Assembly: GCA_022496185.1 (NCBI GenBank)
Contig: WTXG01000002.1
Span: 992,001-1,056,000 of the forward strand
Reading direction: 5' to 3'
DNA from: Multifurca ochricompacta
Taxonomy: Eukaryota; Basidiomycota; Agaricomycetes; Russulales; Russulaceae
DNA: 64,000 nt
Position numbers and translations under genes: made by a program. The notes under the pieces were generated by a model, which was given only the letters and a program-made list of their open reading frames with translations, did not search any database and had not been told where the DNA came from. Below are positions 13,225 to 24,500 of the stretch, piece by piece; position 1 is the stretch's first letter; every line of letters begins with the position of its first letter.

Positions 13225-14316
13225 ATGGAATCTCAGTCACACTGGCACCATCGGCAGTATTGGCACTGGCACTGGAACTGGCACTGGCACTGGAACTGGA
13301 ACTGGAACTGGAACCGGCAAGGCCCTCACAACAATCACAGTACTCCGTTTCTCTTTTCATCAGCCGATGGGAAGGCACCTTCAACAGCCCGCAAGGTTCA
13401 CATTCGACGTTTACACGATATATTGCATCTGTCAATACAACGCGGAGATCTACCGCTTGCCCGAAGGGCATTTGCACTCCTATCGCGATGCGAGGAGATC
13501 GAATGGAAGGTCATTTGGAGAATAGGGCTTCTCTTACTTACCAACAACTCACCACTAAGCGATGCCCTCGGAACGGCGAACCATATCAAATTTCTGCGAG
13601 TCATGATGCTCCAATATCCAGAGCAGGTGCGCGCCTCTGACTCCTTTTCGTCTTGTTGGTTTCAAGTCCAGCGTCTGTTCGTCCTCCTGACCGATTATAC
13701 TATGCAGCGTGAAACACTTGTCCAGGAACTGGTATTATCACTGACAGTGGCTGGGCGGGAGCGCGACGCTCTCGATGAACTTGAGCTGTGCGGAACTCTG
13801 TTCTTTTTTTTCTTTGGCTCGTTACAACCGCCCAACTCCAGCAATTTAGTTACCTTCCATCGCTTCCGTACCAGGACAACTCCGTGCTGCACACGTACGC
13901 CGGCCTTCTCTGTCTTCGATTTGCCCTATCTGTGGACGCCGACTTAAGCCGTAACTCGCAAGGTACGTGGAAAGCATCCAGGCTTGAAATCAAATATTCG
14001 AGGTCAAATTCCTTACGAAACACAGGGCAAGGGAATGTCATTTCTAAGCAGGCAATACTGCGAGAAGCACAACAACATCTAGAACGTGCTCGGGCGCTTG
14101 ATCCAGAAGGAGTTGTCGCGCAGGCGTTCATCCAGAAGGTCTGTCAACCGTAAAGATGAGCTCCTCAGTTCCGTTTTCGACTGACGCCCCGCGTCGTGCT
14201 CCGACTCCTAGCTGGCAACGTTAGTACCGGAATCTGACACGGCGCGGAGCGAGTCAGACGATGACATGATGGAAGTGGATTCCCAAGGACAACGTCGTAA
14301 ACGGATTCGCATTTGA
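13225..14316 (+). CDS. RRN11: RNA polymerase I core-factor subunit Rrn11-like
   Basis: Component of the Pol I core factor that binds the rDNA promoter. Five exons (13225-13626, 13708-13787, 13850-13962, 14026-14138, 14212-14316) give 813 nt, 270 residues, with all phases agreeing. The conserved part begins ARKVHIRRLHDILHLSIQR and continues with RGDLPLARRAFALLSRC, RETLVQELVLSLTVAGR, DELELYLPSLPYQD and a TPR-like HLERARALDPEG. The C-terminus is basic (RRKRIRI). The first exon starts with a Trp-rich repeat (residues about 12-31) from a TGGCAC/TGGAAC microsatellite. The start at 13225 is the only in-frame ATG before the conserved part, unless an upstream exon splices in past the repeat. Confidence 0.8.
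13255..13320. repeat. TGGCAC/TGGAAC hexamer repeat, coding
   Basis: About ten imperfect TGGCAC or TGGAAC units. In the RRN11 frame they read Trp-His/Trp-Asn dipeptides; the other forward frames read Gly-Thr and Ala-Leu/Glu-Leu repeats, and all three are open. Confidence 0.9.
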
Positions 14317-14409
14317 CACAAGCGGGTCTCCGAGGTCGCCTTTATTATGCACGCTTAACATCGCATTACACCACCGCCTGAGTATTTACATAGTCTTGAC
14401 AACTTGTGC

Positions 14410-17162
14410 TCAGTCAGAATCCGATGCCATGTCAATGCTTGGCATCTCTTCATCGTCACCGTCATCATCCTCCGCAGCAGGATTTATAATTTCCGGTGCC
14501 GCGCCCAAACGCGACTCCCCGGATGCATGAACATCTCGCTCTTAAAGATGTGATTTCGCGCACCTGCAATTGGGCAGACGTGTATTGAGTCTGGGGAATA
14601 GTCAATCTGACCTGGCATTTGCGGGAGAGGATAGGAGATTCTGGGTGGGTGCAAAGATGAAGGCACAGGCTGGAGGTCCAGTGGTTCGGCTGCTTGTGGA
14701 TATAATGATGATGGAAAGGGCGCTGGCGCTGGCGTTTTGGATACATCAACATCAGCCAACGTACTGGGGTTAGGCAGAGGGGGCAGAGACGCCAACGCCG
14801 GTATCGGTGCCGAGAGTCGGTTTTCCGTGCTTATAACTTCTGTACCATTGAGTGAGGAAATGACGTCTATGTGGAGACGCTCTCGAATTTCCCGTTCTTC
14901 GACACTCTCCTCAGCGCGGGATAAAGAGAGTGATTCAACATGTGGAAGTGACCGTACAAGTGGCGGAACGCGGGGATGCAGAAGCATATCAAGTTCTCTC
15001 AATGTGGAAGTAGGAGCGCCCTTTGAAGAATCGTGAGCAATTTTTATGCCCTATAATGTGAATAACTCACTGGTTCATCGAGCGGCTCCAGAAGGCCGTG
15101 AATAACTAAACCCAAGCTCCTGCTCATCGCCCCCAGAGCGCTGGCGCTAATATCCAAGGACGCGACTTGCAGCTCTCGCAAAATTTGGGCTTGGAACGTT
15201 AAATTGCGTGAGAGTCGGGTGGGATCCATGGAAGGAAGTGAAAGATAAAGGCTAAGTAACACCCGACTTGCAAGCGAATAGGTCGCTGTAGACAAGCATG
15301 GATTGTGAAGGATCAAGCGGAGGGCTGGACCGTGAACCGTGTTAAGCGTGTCAAAGAGTAATGGTAGATAGAGGGGCAATGAGTGACCTGCCTTCCAGCG
15401 AGGCCAATATCGTCGCCTCGTGAGCCGTGGTTGGGCATAAAACACCAGACGTGGTTTTAAGTAGTTCATCTCCTTCGTATTCATATGCTCGTTTTCTGCC
15501 CTTCCGGTTCTTACTGGTCATAGGGCTAGTCTTTATCTCGGATCGAGTCTGTAAGAGAACCGAAAGAGTAGATAAAAGGACTTTGGTGATTCGATTCGGT
15601 ACGGACGGGAGATTTAGAGTGTGCACGTTCGTCAACAGTGAGAGCAGAGCGCGCAAAAGCAGGACGTGTTGACTCCTGGAAGGATTCAGACTATAACACC
15701 GACAAAGCCCACACCAACTTACGGCGACGGAGACTGTTCAAGATGAAACAATAAAATATTTGTAAATCGCTCTGCATGTGGCGTGAGGTGACGGTTTACG
15801 CTATACATGTGCACCAGGTAAGCGGATGTGGGGGGGGGGGGGTAAGATCGCCCCAACAACATACCAAGCGGCGAGTTTAGACAGTAGGTCACTGCCAAAA
15901 GTGCAGATCTCTGGGAAAATAGTCTCTTCCATCGCGCGAGCAGAAGGCTCGACGGAACCATCGTCCTGTAAAACACCAATTAGATACGTAATAGCCGAGA
16001 GGGATCCGCAAACCTTGTCATCATCGCGCGTGCAACTTAACAATGCTTGACTGAAGCTCACCAGAGCGCCTAATGGTAACTGAACGGCCCCGGCAGTTTC
16101 AGACCTGATACACATTGAGCTAAGCTGAGTCAGATTAAAAGGGCACATTCATACGTTAGGAGATCACAAAGCGTGAGAACGGCACATCGAAGCCGATCAA
16201 CATTTAACGGGACAGACACTGCCAAGTCTTCCTGTTGAGGCTGGCTCTGTCGAGGGCGTATATTGGCTGGGTGTTTTTCAGTGCACAATTTCGGTGTTAG
16301 GAAACCGATCAAACCATCATGATGAATTGTGCTTTTGACGGCGTGAAGCGACGCCCAACCAATGGCCAGAACCTCGTCCACAGATTTCCTCCATAGACCA
16401 GGTGTACCAACCTTCCCCCCCGTGACTGGAAGGATCGAATACAAACGAGATATGGCTTGAGTAAGTGAACCATCCATTGTACGTCTCGCTAGGCCATTTA
16501 TTTGGCGAAGACACAACGCGGAGAGCCGTCCATGCAGAGCCTTGAAGTGGGCGGGGTAGAGTGGAACCATTGTTGACAATGTATCGATAGCGAGTAGCTG
16601 AAAGAGCTGTGAACCACAAAGAGAAGGGTTGTAACGACAACTGACCTTGAAGTCACGGCTTGGGGGGTCCTCGGCAGCCAGGATAAGTGCGAGGCCGAAC
16701 TTGGGAACATTTGGGGATGCAATTTGCCTCTGAAACTCAGGGATATCGACCGCAACTGAAAAAATATAAATCAAAAGTCGGGTGGCAGCTTTTAAATTTG
16801 GAAAAGGCTCTTGTTTCTTCACATGGAATGAGATTTATGAGACGGGCTATAGTAGGCACACGGACTGAAAACAAAGGCAAAGCCGCGCTGACCCAGCCTC
16901 TGGCGTTCTCCAGCATCAGTTGTTGTGAAAATATAGCTGTTTGGCACGCAATGGAAAGGCCTGCCCAGCGTGCACCAGGATCTTTTGAGTGAATCAACGA
17001 GTTGATACGCGTTATCCATTTTTGAATGTGAGGGGAAGGTTGAAGATGTTGAGGAGATAAGAATCGAATAAGATAAGGTAAATTTAAGATAGCAGCACTA
17101 TCCGAGGCAAGTTGCAACTGTAAAAACGCATTGAGTGGGTGTACAGAGTCTGAGACTGACAT
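14410..17162 (-). CDS. RIX1: pre-rRNA processing protein Rix1 (PELP1-like)
   Basis: Subunit of the Rix1-Ipi complex needed for ITS2 processing and late 60S maturation in the nucleolus and nucleoplasm. The ATG at 17162 gives MSVSDSVHPLNAFLQ. The N-terminal helical repeat domain has the family hallmark LIHSKDPGARWAGLSIACQT and ENARGWVSAALPL. The rest is helical and weakly conserved (AISRLYSILPVTGGK, GSQLFQLLAIDTLSTM). The tail is acidic, EDDDGDDEEMPSIDMASDSD, as in PELP1 and Rix1. A 72-nt intron (GTCAGA donor, TTTAAG acceptor) near 14610-14540 is needed to join the ORF ending LPQMP to the acidic tail. Small introns near 15030, 15700 and 16120 are inferred from frame changes. Confidence 0.82.
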
Positions 17163-17272
17163 GACATTGTCATGAGTTTAAAAAAGTGTAGAGTCTAGTG
17201 TCTTGTCTTTAAAAGGGCAAAGGGAAAACCGGGCCGAGGACCAACCACTCTCACTCTCTCTTAATCTCAACG

Positions 17273-18507
17273 TCAAGAACGCGCTCTCTTTTCCACACCT
17301 CTCGGACGCTCACGCACCACCATCTTATTACTACCTTTAGGTCCCTTAGGTCCAGGCTTACGCGTTCGCTTGCCCTTTGTCAACCACCCCCAAATAGATC
17401 GAGGGTGTTTGTTGGATTTTGACTTCCCGCGGCCACCTCCGTGGGGATGGTCGACGCTGAAAAATCCAGAATATAAACCATAAACATGATATGACAAGAC
17501 AGAGTGACAGAGAAAGGGACAAACGCATTCATGGCCACACCACGCACGTGGGGTCGGCGACCGAGCCATCGTGCACGCCCCGCCTTACCCAAGCTCCTGC
17601 CTTTCCAAAGTGGGTTGCTGACCTTCCCAATAGTCGCGATGCAATCCTGAAGCACTCTCCGCACTTCCCCGCTCTGTAAGCGTACTTGGGTGTACTTTCC
17701 ATTATCCTCGTGAACGATCACCTGACCAAATGAGCCGGCCGAGCGGACAAGAATGCTACGACCATCAGGATTAAGCGCAATACAGTGGATGATGGTCCCG
17801 GTCGGTATTAAGCGAAGGGGGAGAACATTGCCTGGTTTAACAGTTCGTGCTCGCAGAAGACCGAAAGCAAGCGATGCATTCGCATTCGCAGGATCATCGT
17901 CATCCGAGACCGATCCCTTTCCCCGAATCTTCTTTGAGTCCACAAATCCTTCAACAAGTCCATCAGGGATACCCTGTCTGAAGCTTTCTACCACATGCCC
18001 GGCCCGTAGGCCTTCGCAAGCCAAAATGTAGCTCCATTGTTTCTTTCCTTCCATATCAGGGTTCCGGTTTTTTATGAGGGCGATATGAGCAGAGCGGTTG
18101 GGGTCATATTCGATCCGTACAACGTCATGGGGTCCAGGCTCGGTGCGCATAAAGTCGACCAGCCGGATGCGTCTTCTGTGGCCGCCACCTCTGGAGCGAA
18201 CAGTTATACGACCCTTGGAATTTCGGCCGCCCTTTTTGCGTAGTGCGACGGTGAGTAGGCGTAAAGGTCTACCCTTATAAAGGTGTGGGTTGAGAGGGCG
18301 ACGGAGGTGACGGATGCCAGGTGTAATGGGCTTGTATGTCTTGAAGAGAGTGGATGTCCGAGACAATGCAGCATTGACATCTGTTGGCCGTTGTTCTATG
18401 GTCGCTTCTGTGGCGTATCTCCGTGGAAAGTGGCTAGCCAGGGAGGGATACGCGATACGTTGTAACGAAGGACAAGTAAGACGCGACCTGAGACGGACAG
18501 AGAACAT
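17273..18507 (-). CDS. RML2: mitochondrial large ribosomal subunit protein uL2m
   Basis: Mitoribosomal uL2, which contacts the peptidyl transferase centre. Two exons (18507-17525 and 17456-17273) add up to 1167 nt, 388 residues. The N-terminus is an Arg-rich presequence ([33 protein letters not shown]). The RNA-binding domain has [28 protein letters not shown] and [15 protein letters not shown]. The C-terminal domain has [28 protein letters not shown] and, after the 68-nt intron, the universally conserved [15 protein letters not shown]. The intron thus falls just before the catalytic-core loop. It is divergent from the MARVEL-like gene. Confidence 0.95.
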
Positions 18508-18794
18508 TTAGCTTAGAGGACAAGAAAAAGAAAGGGAGTCGCAACTTAATACATACATACTAATGGATTATATAAGCAATGTTGTTCACTCACACCTCAC
18601 ACCCTCTCTTCTCTTACAACTCCTTACTTCTCTTCTCGTCCACGTGCCGATACTAATGTATTGTATGAAGCGAAGCCACCATTCTTGCCAGCCAACACGT
18701 TTCATCATCCCCTCTTGTTGTCTCTCCCACTTTAAACTTATAGTTCACGTCCGCACGATAATCCTCTACATCCCTCCCTAAAACCAATACTGCA

Positions 18795-19896
18795 ATGACG
18801 GTCTTGTTCAGAGATCTCAGACTTTACGGTTGTTGTGCGTGTCATGTTCATTACCCTTGTTCCACTCTCTGACGCCCGCCCTTATCAGTCACTGTAGTTC
18901 TACTCTCCGCAACAGTACTGGGAGTCTCCGCTTATTTTGCATCCATATTTTTGCCCGAGCTGCATCGTGCGTGGCCGTTATTGCTAACATAGATCGCCAA
19001 TGGAGCTTGGACCTCTAGATGATTTCTCAATCTATTCGTTGATACCTCCATCATGGACTATATTCATTCTCATAGTCCTGTGCGTGCCATGTTTTTGCGA
19101 AGCTAATTACTGCACGCATCTGTCTCTCATTCTCGATTTTAGCATGGTGTCCTCAACACCTCGTGCAGACGCAATTTTCTTGTTTATCACAGATATCCTT
19201 TGGCTCAGTAAGTATTGCCTGCTTCTTATCCCTGGCGATCACCTGACAATTATCACTGATGCCAGCGCTGGCAGCTTGGTCTTCGTCAGTCGTCTTCGCT
19301 TTTCTCTGATCTTCCCACTTATCAGAAGCACAGTGACTCTCTTGGCTCTACGCAATGTGATGCCCTTGGAAATTCGAGAGCAAATACTAAGAATGGCACT
19401 AGTTAGTAATTTGTCAAACGAATCCTTTTAGTCCTTCGCCGATTTAAATCCGTTCAGTGTCTGCACGCACATACTGCGACTTGTCAAAGGTTGTCGAGGC
19501 ATTTTCGTGGGCTACATTTTGCTTGCGTACGATTATTTTTTTTTTGCCTGTGCTTGTACCCTTGTTGATTCTTCCTCATGCATTGTAGTCACACTATACC
19601 TCATTTTTGTCATATCTCTTGCTAGCCGCTCTGTGGCCATGGGACGGCCGTATATTTGGAGAGAAGATATCAGAGAATTACCATGGTTCGGGCAAGCTCC
19701 TGGCTACCCTGGCTTTGGCTACGTCACGTATCCGTCACAATATGTGCCTCGTAGCCACCCAGGTCCTTACACACAATACCCAACCGGTGGCTATGGCAGC
19801 AACGTCGTCCAACAGCAACCTGGACATTCCCTGGTAATTCAGCCCGGAAGAAACGGCATGCCACCTACCGTCCAGCAAGTCCCAACAGCAGTCTGA
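18795..19896 (+). CDS. four-TM MARVEL-like membrane protein, possible frameshift
   Basis: Spliced reading from the ATG at 18795: MTVLFRDLRLYGCCAC, a first membrane helix (TVVLLSATVLGVSAYFASIF), a second (PPSWTIFILIVL), a third (ADAIFLFITDILWL), then after a GTAAGT intron TLAAWSSSVVFAF. A loop follows with paired Cys residues (GSTQCDALGN, RTYCDLSKVVEAFSW) and the fourth helix (LTLYLIFVISLA). The cytosolic tail begins MGRPYIWREDIRELPWF and is rich in Pro, Tyr and Gly, ending at 19896. The layout fits fungal MARVEL-type proteins of the plasma membrane or eisosome; function unknown. Joining SSVVFAF to SDLPTYQKH needs one T fewer in the TTTT run at 19300-19303, so there is either an indel or a splice I missed. 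Confidence 0.65.
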
Positions 19897-20225
19897 ACAG
19901 CTTTCCTTGATCACATAAATATAAGGATGCGTCCGTGTTTAGTTGTAATAGTAGTAGTAGTAGTGTAACTGTTTTGTCTGTTTTTTTGTTTGTTTGCTTG
20001 CTGTTTGGAGTTTTTGACAATGGGAATTCAACAAGGGACGGTCCGCCGCCGACCTTAACATCTTGGAATGTCCGGGGTCCTTGTCAGAACATACCGATGC
20101 AGCAGAGCTTTGACTTCACTACCAACGCAATTTCTTGCTTGGGGCTGTTTTTTGCCGTTAATAAGGGCTGTCTTGCCCACTGGCTATATATTCTTCGTAC
20201 TACGAAACCTTGATTGCGCTAAGCC
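19897..20225. other. intergenic region
   Basis: Holds a TAG trinucleotide run near 19950 and T-rich tracts. It is the 3' flank of the MARVEL-like gene and promoter of the next gene. No coding unit supported. Confidence 0.5.
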
Positions 20226-21391
20226 ATGGACGAAGACCTTGGCTCATCAGTATGGGCAACCCCTGCATCCGGCATTATGGCCTTATCATCTCCAGATTAC
20301 TCGACATTTCCTCAAGCATCATCTGCGATCAACCAGCTCGATGATTTTGGTGGCTTTGGAGCCCAAGGGGGTGCTACTGACCCCGGGGACGATGACGATG
20401 AATTCGGGGATTTTGGCGAGTTTGGCCAAGCGGAGGAGACGACCAAGGTGATCCGGGACAGCAGCAGTTTCAGTGAACCCGTACCAGTGGCAGACTCCTC
20501 GCCATGGGACTGGGAGCCGCTTGATTTTCGTCATTCACGTCCGTCGCGACGTACGTTAGATACGCAGGTCGAGGAAATCTTGGGACTACTCTGGAACCAT
20601 GATGACCTGAGTGAGGCATTAACTGATGAGGATGTGCGTGAAGTGGGTGGCCTCGCCCAGATATTGGTAACGCCAGATAGGTGATATTTTTTCTAAATCT
20701 ACGCAATCTGCCACTCACGCCCTAGTAGTCGTGCATTCTACCAGTCACTCTTCCAGAGATCTCCTCCATCTGCTCATCCTCCGAATTGGATACGCTCGCG
20801 CATTCGACAGCAGCACTTGATCGCCTTAGGCATTCCAGTTAACCTTGATGAAGTTCTTCCACATGCGAGTAACAAACCATTACCTGCGCTGCACATCACA
20901 ACGAGGCCTGTGTCAGCCCCCCCGTACCCCGCAATGGGGCACAGCCTGCCAATGGCCACAAGTCTCTGCATAATTCAAGGGCTGGGACACCGTTGGCTGA
21001 TATGCCAGTATCGGGAACCTTTAGAAAAGGGGCAGCTGCGCAGCTAGGACTGGGTCCTAAGCCACGGTTGGATGAACAGAGGATTGGGGAACTTCTCGCG
21101 CTCACACCGGGCATGTATATTTCCACAAAGTTTGCAGGGGTCAAAACTAATGGCGTGACAGATCAGCTCTCTCTACTACCTTTGGGATCCTTAGAAGCAC
21201 AGTTATCCGACTTGCGTGCTCAAACGCAAAATACTTCGGCGCTATTGACCTACGTACTGCAGACCAGGGATGCACTGCAGCAAGACTCAGAGACGTATAA
21301 TAAGCTCATTGCAGAATTAGTTGGAGAGGCGCAGAAGATGAAGACGGTCGGAGGCAGAACACCTTCAAGGCGGGGGAGTGGCATGGTGTGA
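20226..21391 (+). CDS. aftiphilin/Laa2-like clathrin-adaptor accessory protein
   Basis: Start MDEDLGSSVWATP at 20226. The N-terminal third has acidic Phe/Gly motifs DDFGGFG and DEFGDFGEFG, of the kind that bind adaptor ear domains in aftiphilin and yeast Laa2. The middle has VEEILGLLWNHDD, SRAFYQSLFQRSPPS and RQQHLIALGIPVNLDEVLP, a conserved block I tie loosely to the fungal DUF5102 family. The C-terminus is a coiled coil (SLEAQLSDLRAQTQNTS). One ordinary intron follows 20680. A 51-nt intron at 21111-21161 appears to be GC-AG. The Ser/Pro linker changes frame at a run of seven C at 20917-20923: an eighth C would join RPVSAPPVPRNGAQP to NSRAGTPLADMPVS. Identity is moderate; coding status is good. 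Confidence 0.6.
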
Positions 21392-21561
21392 AAATATTGT
21401 ATTTATTTTATTTGGTATTGACTTTTAGACCACCATCTGACCCCGGACCGAGGATCCGGTCAGTCAACGGCAGAGGCTCTGTCACGTGACTAACGCCTAC
21501 TTCCAATGGGCTACGCTCATAATCTATCTATTTCTCTCTCTCTTTCTTTTTATCATCAGTC

Positions 21562-24500
21562 ATGAACGTATCATTGCCAGTCCTTTCGACAGTCCAAAGC
21601 GTATCCTTTTCCGTCCTGTCTACTCAGGATATTCGACGTATCTCTGTCAAACAAATCACTAACCCCATACTTCTTGATGATTTGAATAGACCCAACGTTG
21701 GGGGCTTGTATGACCCTGCCTTAGGCCCTGTATATAAACAAGACATGTGTGTCATCCTGTCTTGTCTCTCCATGAGAACGCATACATAATATTTGGGCAG
21801 TTGTATAACATGTCATCAAACATATTTCAGCTGTCCTGGCCACTTTGGCCACATCGAGCTTCCGGCACCAGTTTTTCATCCACTTTTTATGAATCATATG
21901 TACATTCTACTGAGAGCCACATGTCTATTCTGCCATTATTTCAAGCTACCAAGGCAGGAGGTGAGCGGCATTAAGTCTTTTTGTTCAGTTTATTTGACAT
22001 CTAGCCTGTTTTAAAGCTAGTCAAATACGTGGCTAAGCTGCGTCTCCTCGAACATGGCATGCTGGATGCAGCCTCTGCATTGAACAACTTACAAAGGAAG
22101 TCGAAAAGCAAGGAACAAGACCTCAGTGACGAGTCCAAGTCTGAAACCCTAGAGGCATTTGAACAGCGAGTCGAGGCCTTTGTCCAGCTCAACCTATTGC
22201 GTGCTTCAGGTAGCCGGGACAATTACAAACATAGTCTTGTGTTCCAAGAACGAAAGGACCTCATTCAGGAAGTTCTTAAAGCTTCTTTGATCAAAAAATG
22301 TCAAAATTGCGGGGCGTGAGTTACATTTCCCACTACTGAACCCTGAACCGACGCTTATGGAATTCAGTAACGGCTACACGTTCCGAAAGGAAGGTCACAC
22401 AAAGGTTATCGAGTATGATTTGTCTCCAAAGATGAGAATTGCAAACGAGGTTCTTGGCCTGCGCCGACGTGATATACTTACGTCCTTGCCTCGAGAACAT
22501 GTCGTTGTCCAGATGGAACACGGTAACACTGATGGCAACGACTCGGATACTGAGGTGTCGGAACCTGAGGGAGGTGAATGGGCGTTCTCTGACGAGGAAA
22601 GCGGAGGTCGACCTCAACAAGGGCAGGAGGGTCTTCCCCGAGCGGCTAATGGTCGTGTGAAGAGCTCACAGGGTCGCAATGAGCGAGTCATGGCACCGGA
22701 AGAATGTCGGGCCCACCTCCGCTTGCTTTTTGCCAATGAGGAGGTACTCTGTTCTCTAATTTTTGGTCGACACGGGCCTCTTTCCCCGGTCACCAATGGC
22801 CTTTCTGTTGCGTCCGCGGACATGTTTTTCATGGATGTCATTCCCGTTTCGCCCACGCGTTTTCGACCACCTGCAAAAATGGGCGAGACGCTGTTCGAGA
22901 ACCCCCACAACGAGCTCCTTGGGAAGATGCTCACTACGTCATACCGTTTACGCGATCTTAATGCCGAATTGCGGGCGGCGTCCACGAAGACGTCAACATA
23001 TGACAACAACAATCGGAGAAAGTTACTGGGCATACTGCTGGAGACGCTTATCCAGCTACAGGTTGATGTAAACAGTTTCATTGACAGCGGAAAGAATCCG
23101 ATGACTTTACGAAACGGGAAACTGCCTCCTTCTGGCATCAAGCAAGTTCTCGAAAAGAAAGAGGGTCTCTTCCGGATGCACATGATGGTGCGCTGCTCCT
23201 TGCCTCAAGTGCTTGCCTAATTTCTGCCTTAGGGTAAACGTGTTAACTATGCCGCCCGTTCAGTCATCTCGCCAGATGTGAACATCGAGCCTAACGAAAT
23301 TGGCGTCCCTCCCGTCTTCGCCCGGAAATTGACTTTTCCTGAACCTGTGACGCCTGCTAATTTCCACGAGATGCGGCAGCTCGTCATTAACGGGCCCAAA
23401 ATCCACCCGGGTGCGACAATCGTTGAATATGAGGACGGTCATCAAATATACTTGGTACATTGGATGCCACCCGATGGGTCTACGCTAATCGCAATGAATA
23501 GGATCAGTTGACAGTGGAGCAGAGAACGGCAATTGCCAATCAATTGCTCACTCCGCAAGAAGGTAGTCGTGCTGACCGTCGTCGATTTACCACACGAACT
23601 ACAACTATCAATAAGAAGGTGTTTCGACACCTGCGCGATGGAGACATGCTTATCCTCAACCGGCAACCCACCTTGCACAAACCAAGCATGATGGCACATC
23701 GAGCGCGTGTGTTGCACGGAGAAAAGACGATCCGCATGCACTATGCAAACTGGTCAGTTGCGACTTGTCCCGTTTACTTCGCATCAACTGGTTTTGTTAT
23801 TACAGCAATTCGTATAATGGTTTGTCGCTGGCCACAATTGGCGAGTACTTTAGTATGGCTAATCCTTGTTAAACGCGTAGCTGATTTTGATGGGGACGGT
23901 TTGTCACACCTAACTGGGTTTTCTCGCTGCGGCTAATTCACTTTCATAGAAATGAACATTCATTTTCCTCGTAAGTGTTACAAGATTGGAACACGGATTC
24001 ATTTCTCACGCACCGAAAGAAAACGAAGTGGCACGCGCAGAGGCAATGCTAATAGCCAACACGGACAACCAATATCTGGTGCCAACATCTGGGAAGCCTC
24101 TACGTGGTCTTATTCAAGATCACATCGTAGCTGGCGTTTGGATGACCAATCCTGAGACTTTTTTTTCACGAGGGGAGTATTTCCAGTTACTCTATGGCGC
24201 CCTCAAACCCGAGGAGTACTCAATTCATGACGGTGGGCGCTTACTGACGCTCCCGCCAACGATATGGAAGCCGAAACCCTTGTGGACAGGCAAACAGATT
24301 GTAAGCGCGATTTTGTTTTTCCCCAGCTGCTAACAAAGGCCAGATCTCTACCATTCTACTAAACATCACACCCAATAGTGCAGAAGGGCTCAATCTGAAT
24401 GCAAAATCTAAGGTTCCCAGTGCAGCGTGGGGCAAAGACTCCTCTGAAGGTCAAGTCATAATCATAAACGGAGAGCTCCTCTGTGGCACGCTTGACAAGT

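Noticed and set aside
19000..19431. Single 143-codon open frame over the MARVEL-like gene
   Set aside because: The spliced model uses other frames and recovers four membrane helices and the Cys loop; the long frame has introns inside it.
22614..23183. Long open frame opposite RPA190 (189 codons)
   Set aside because: It is the antisense of a conserved exon of the polymerase and shows no domain of its own.
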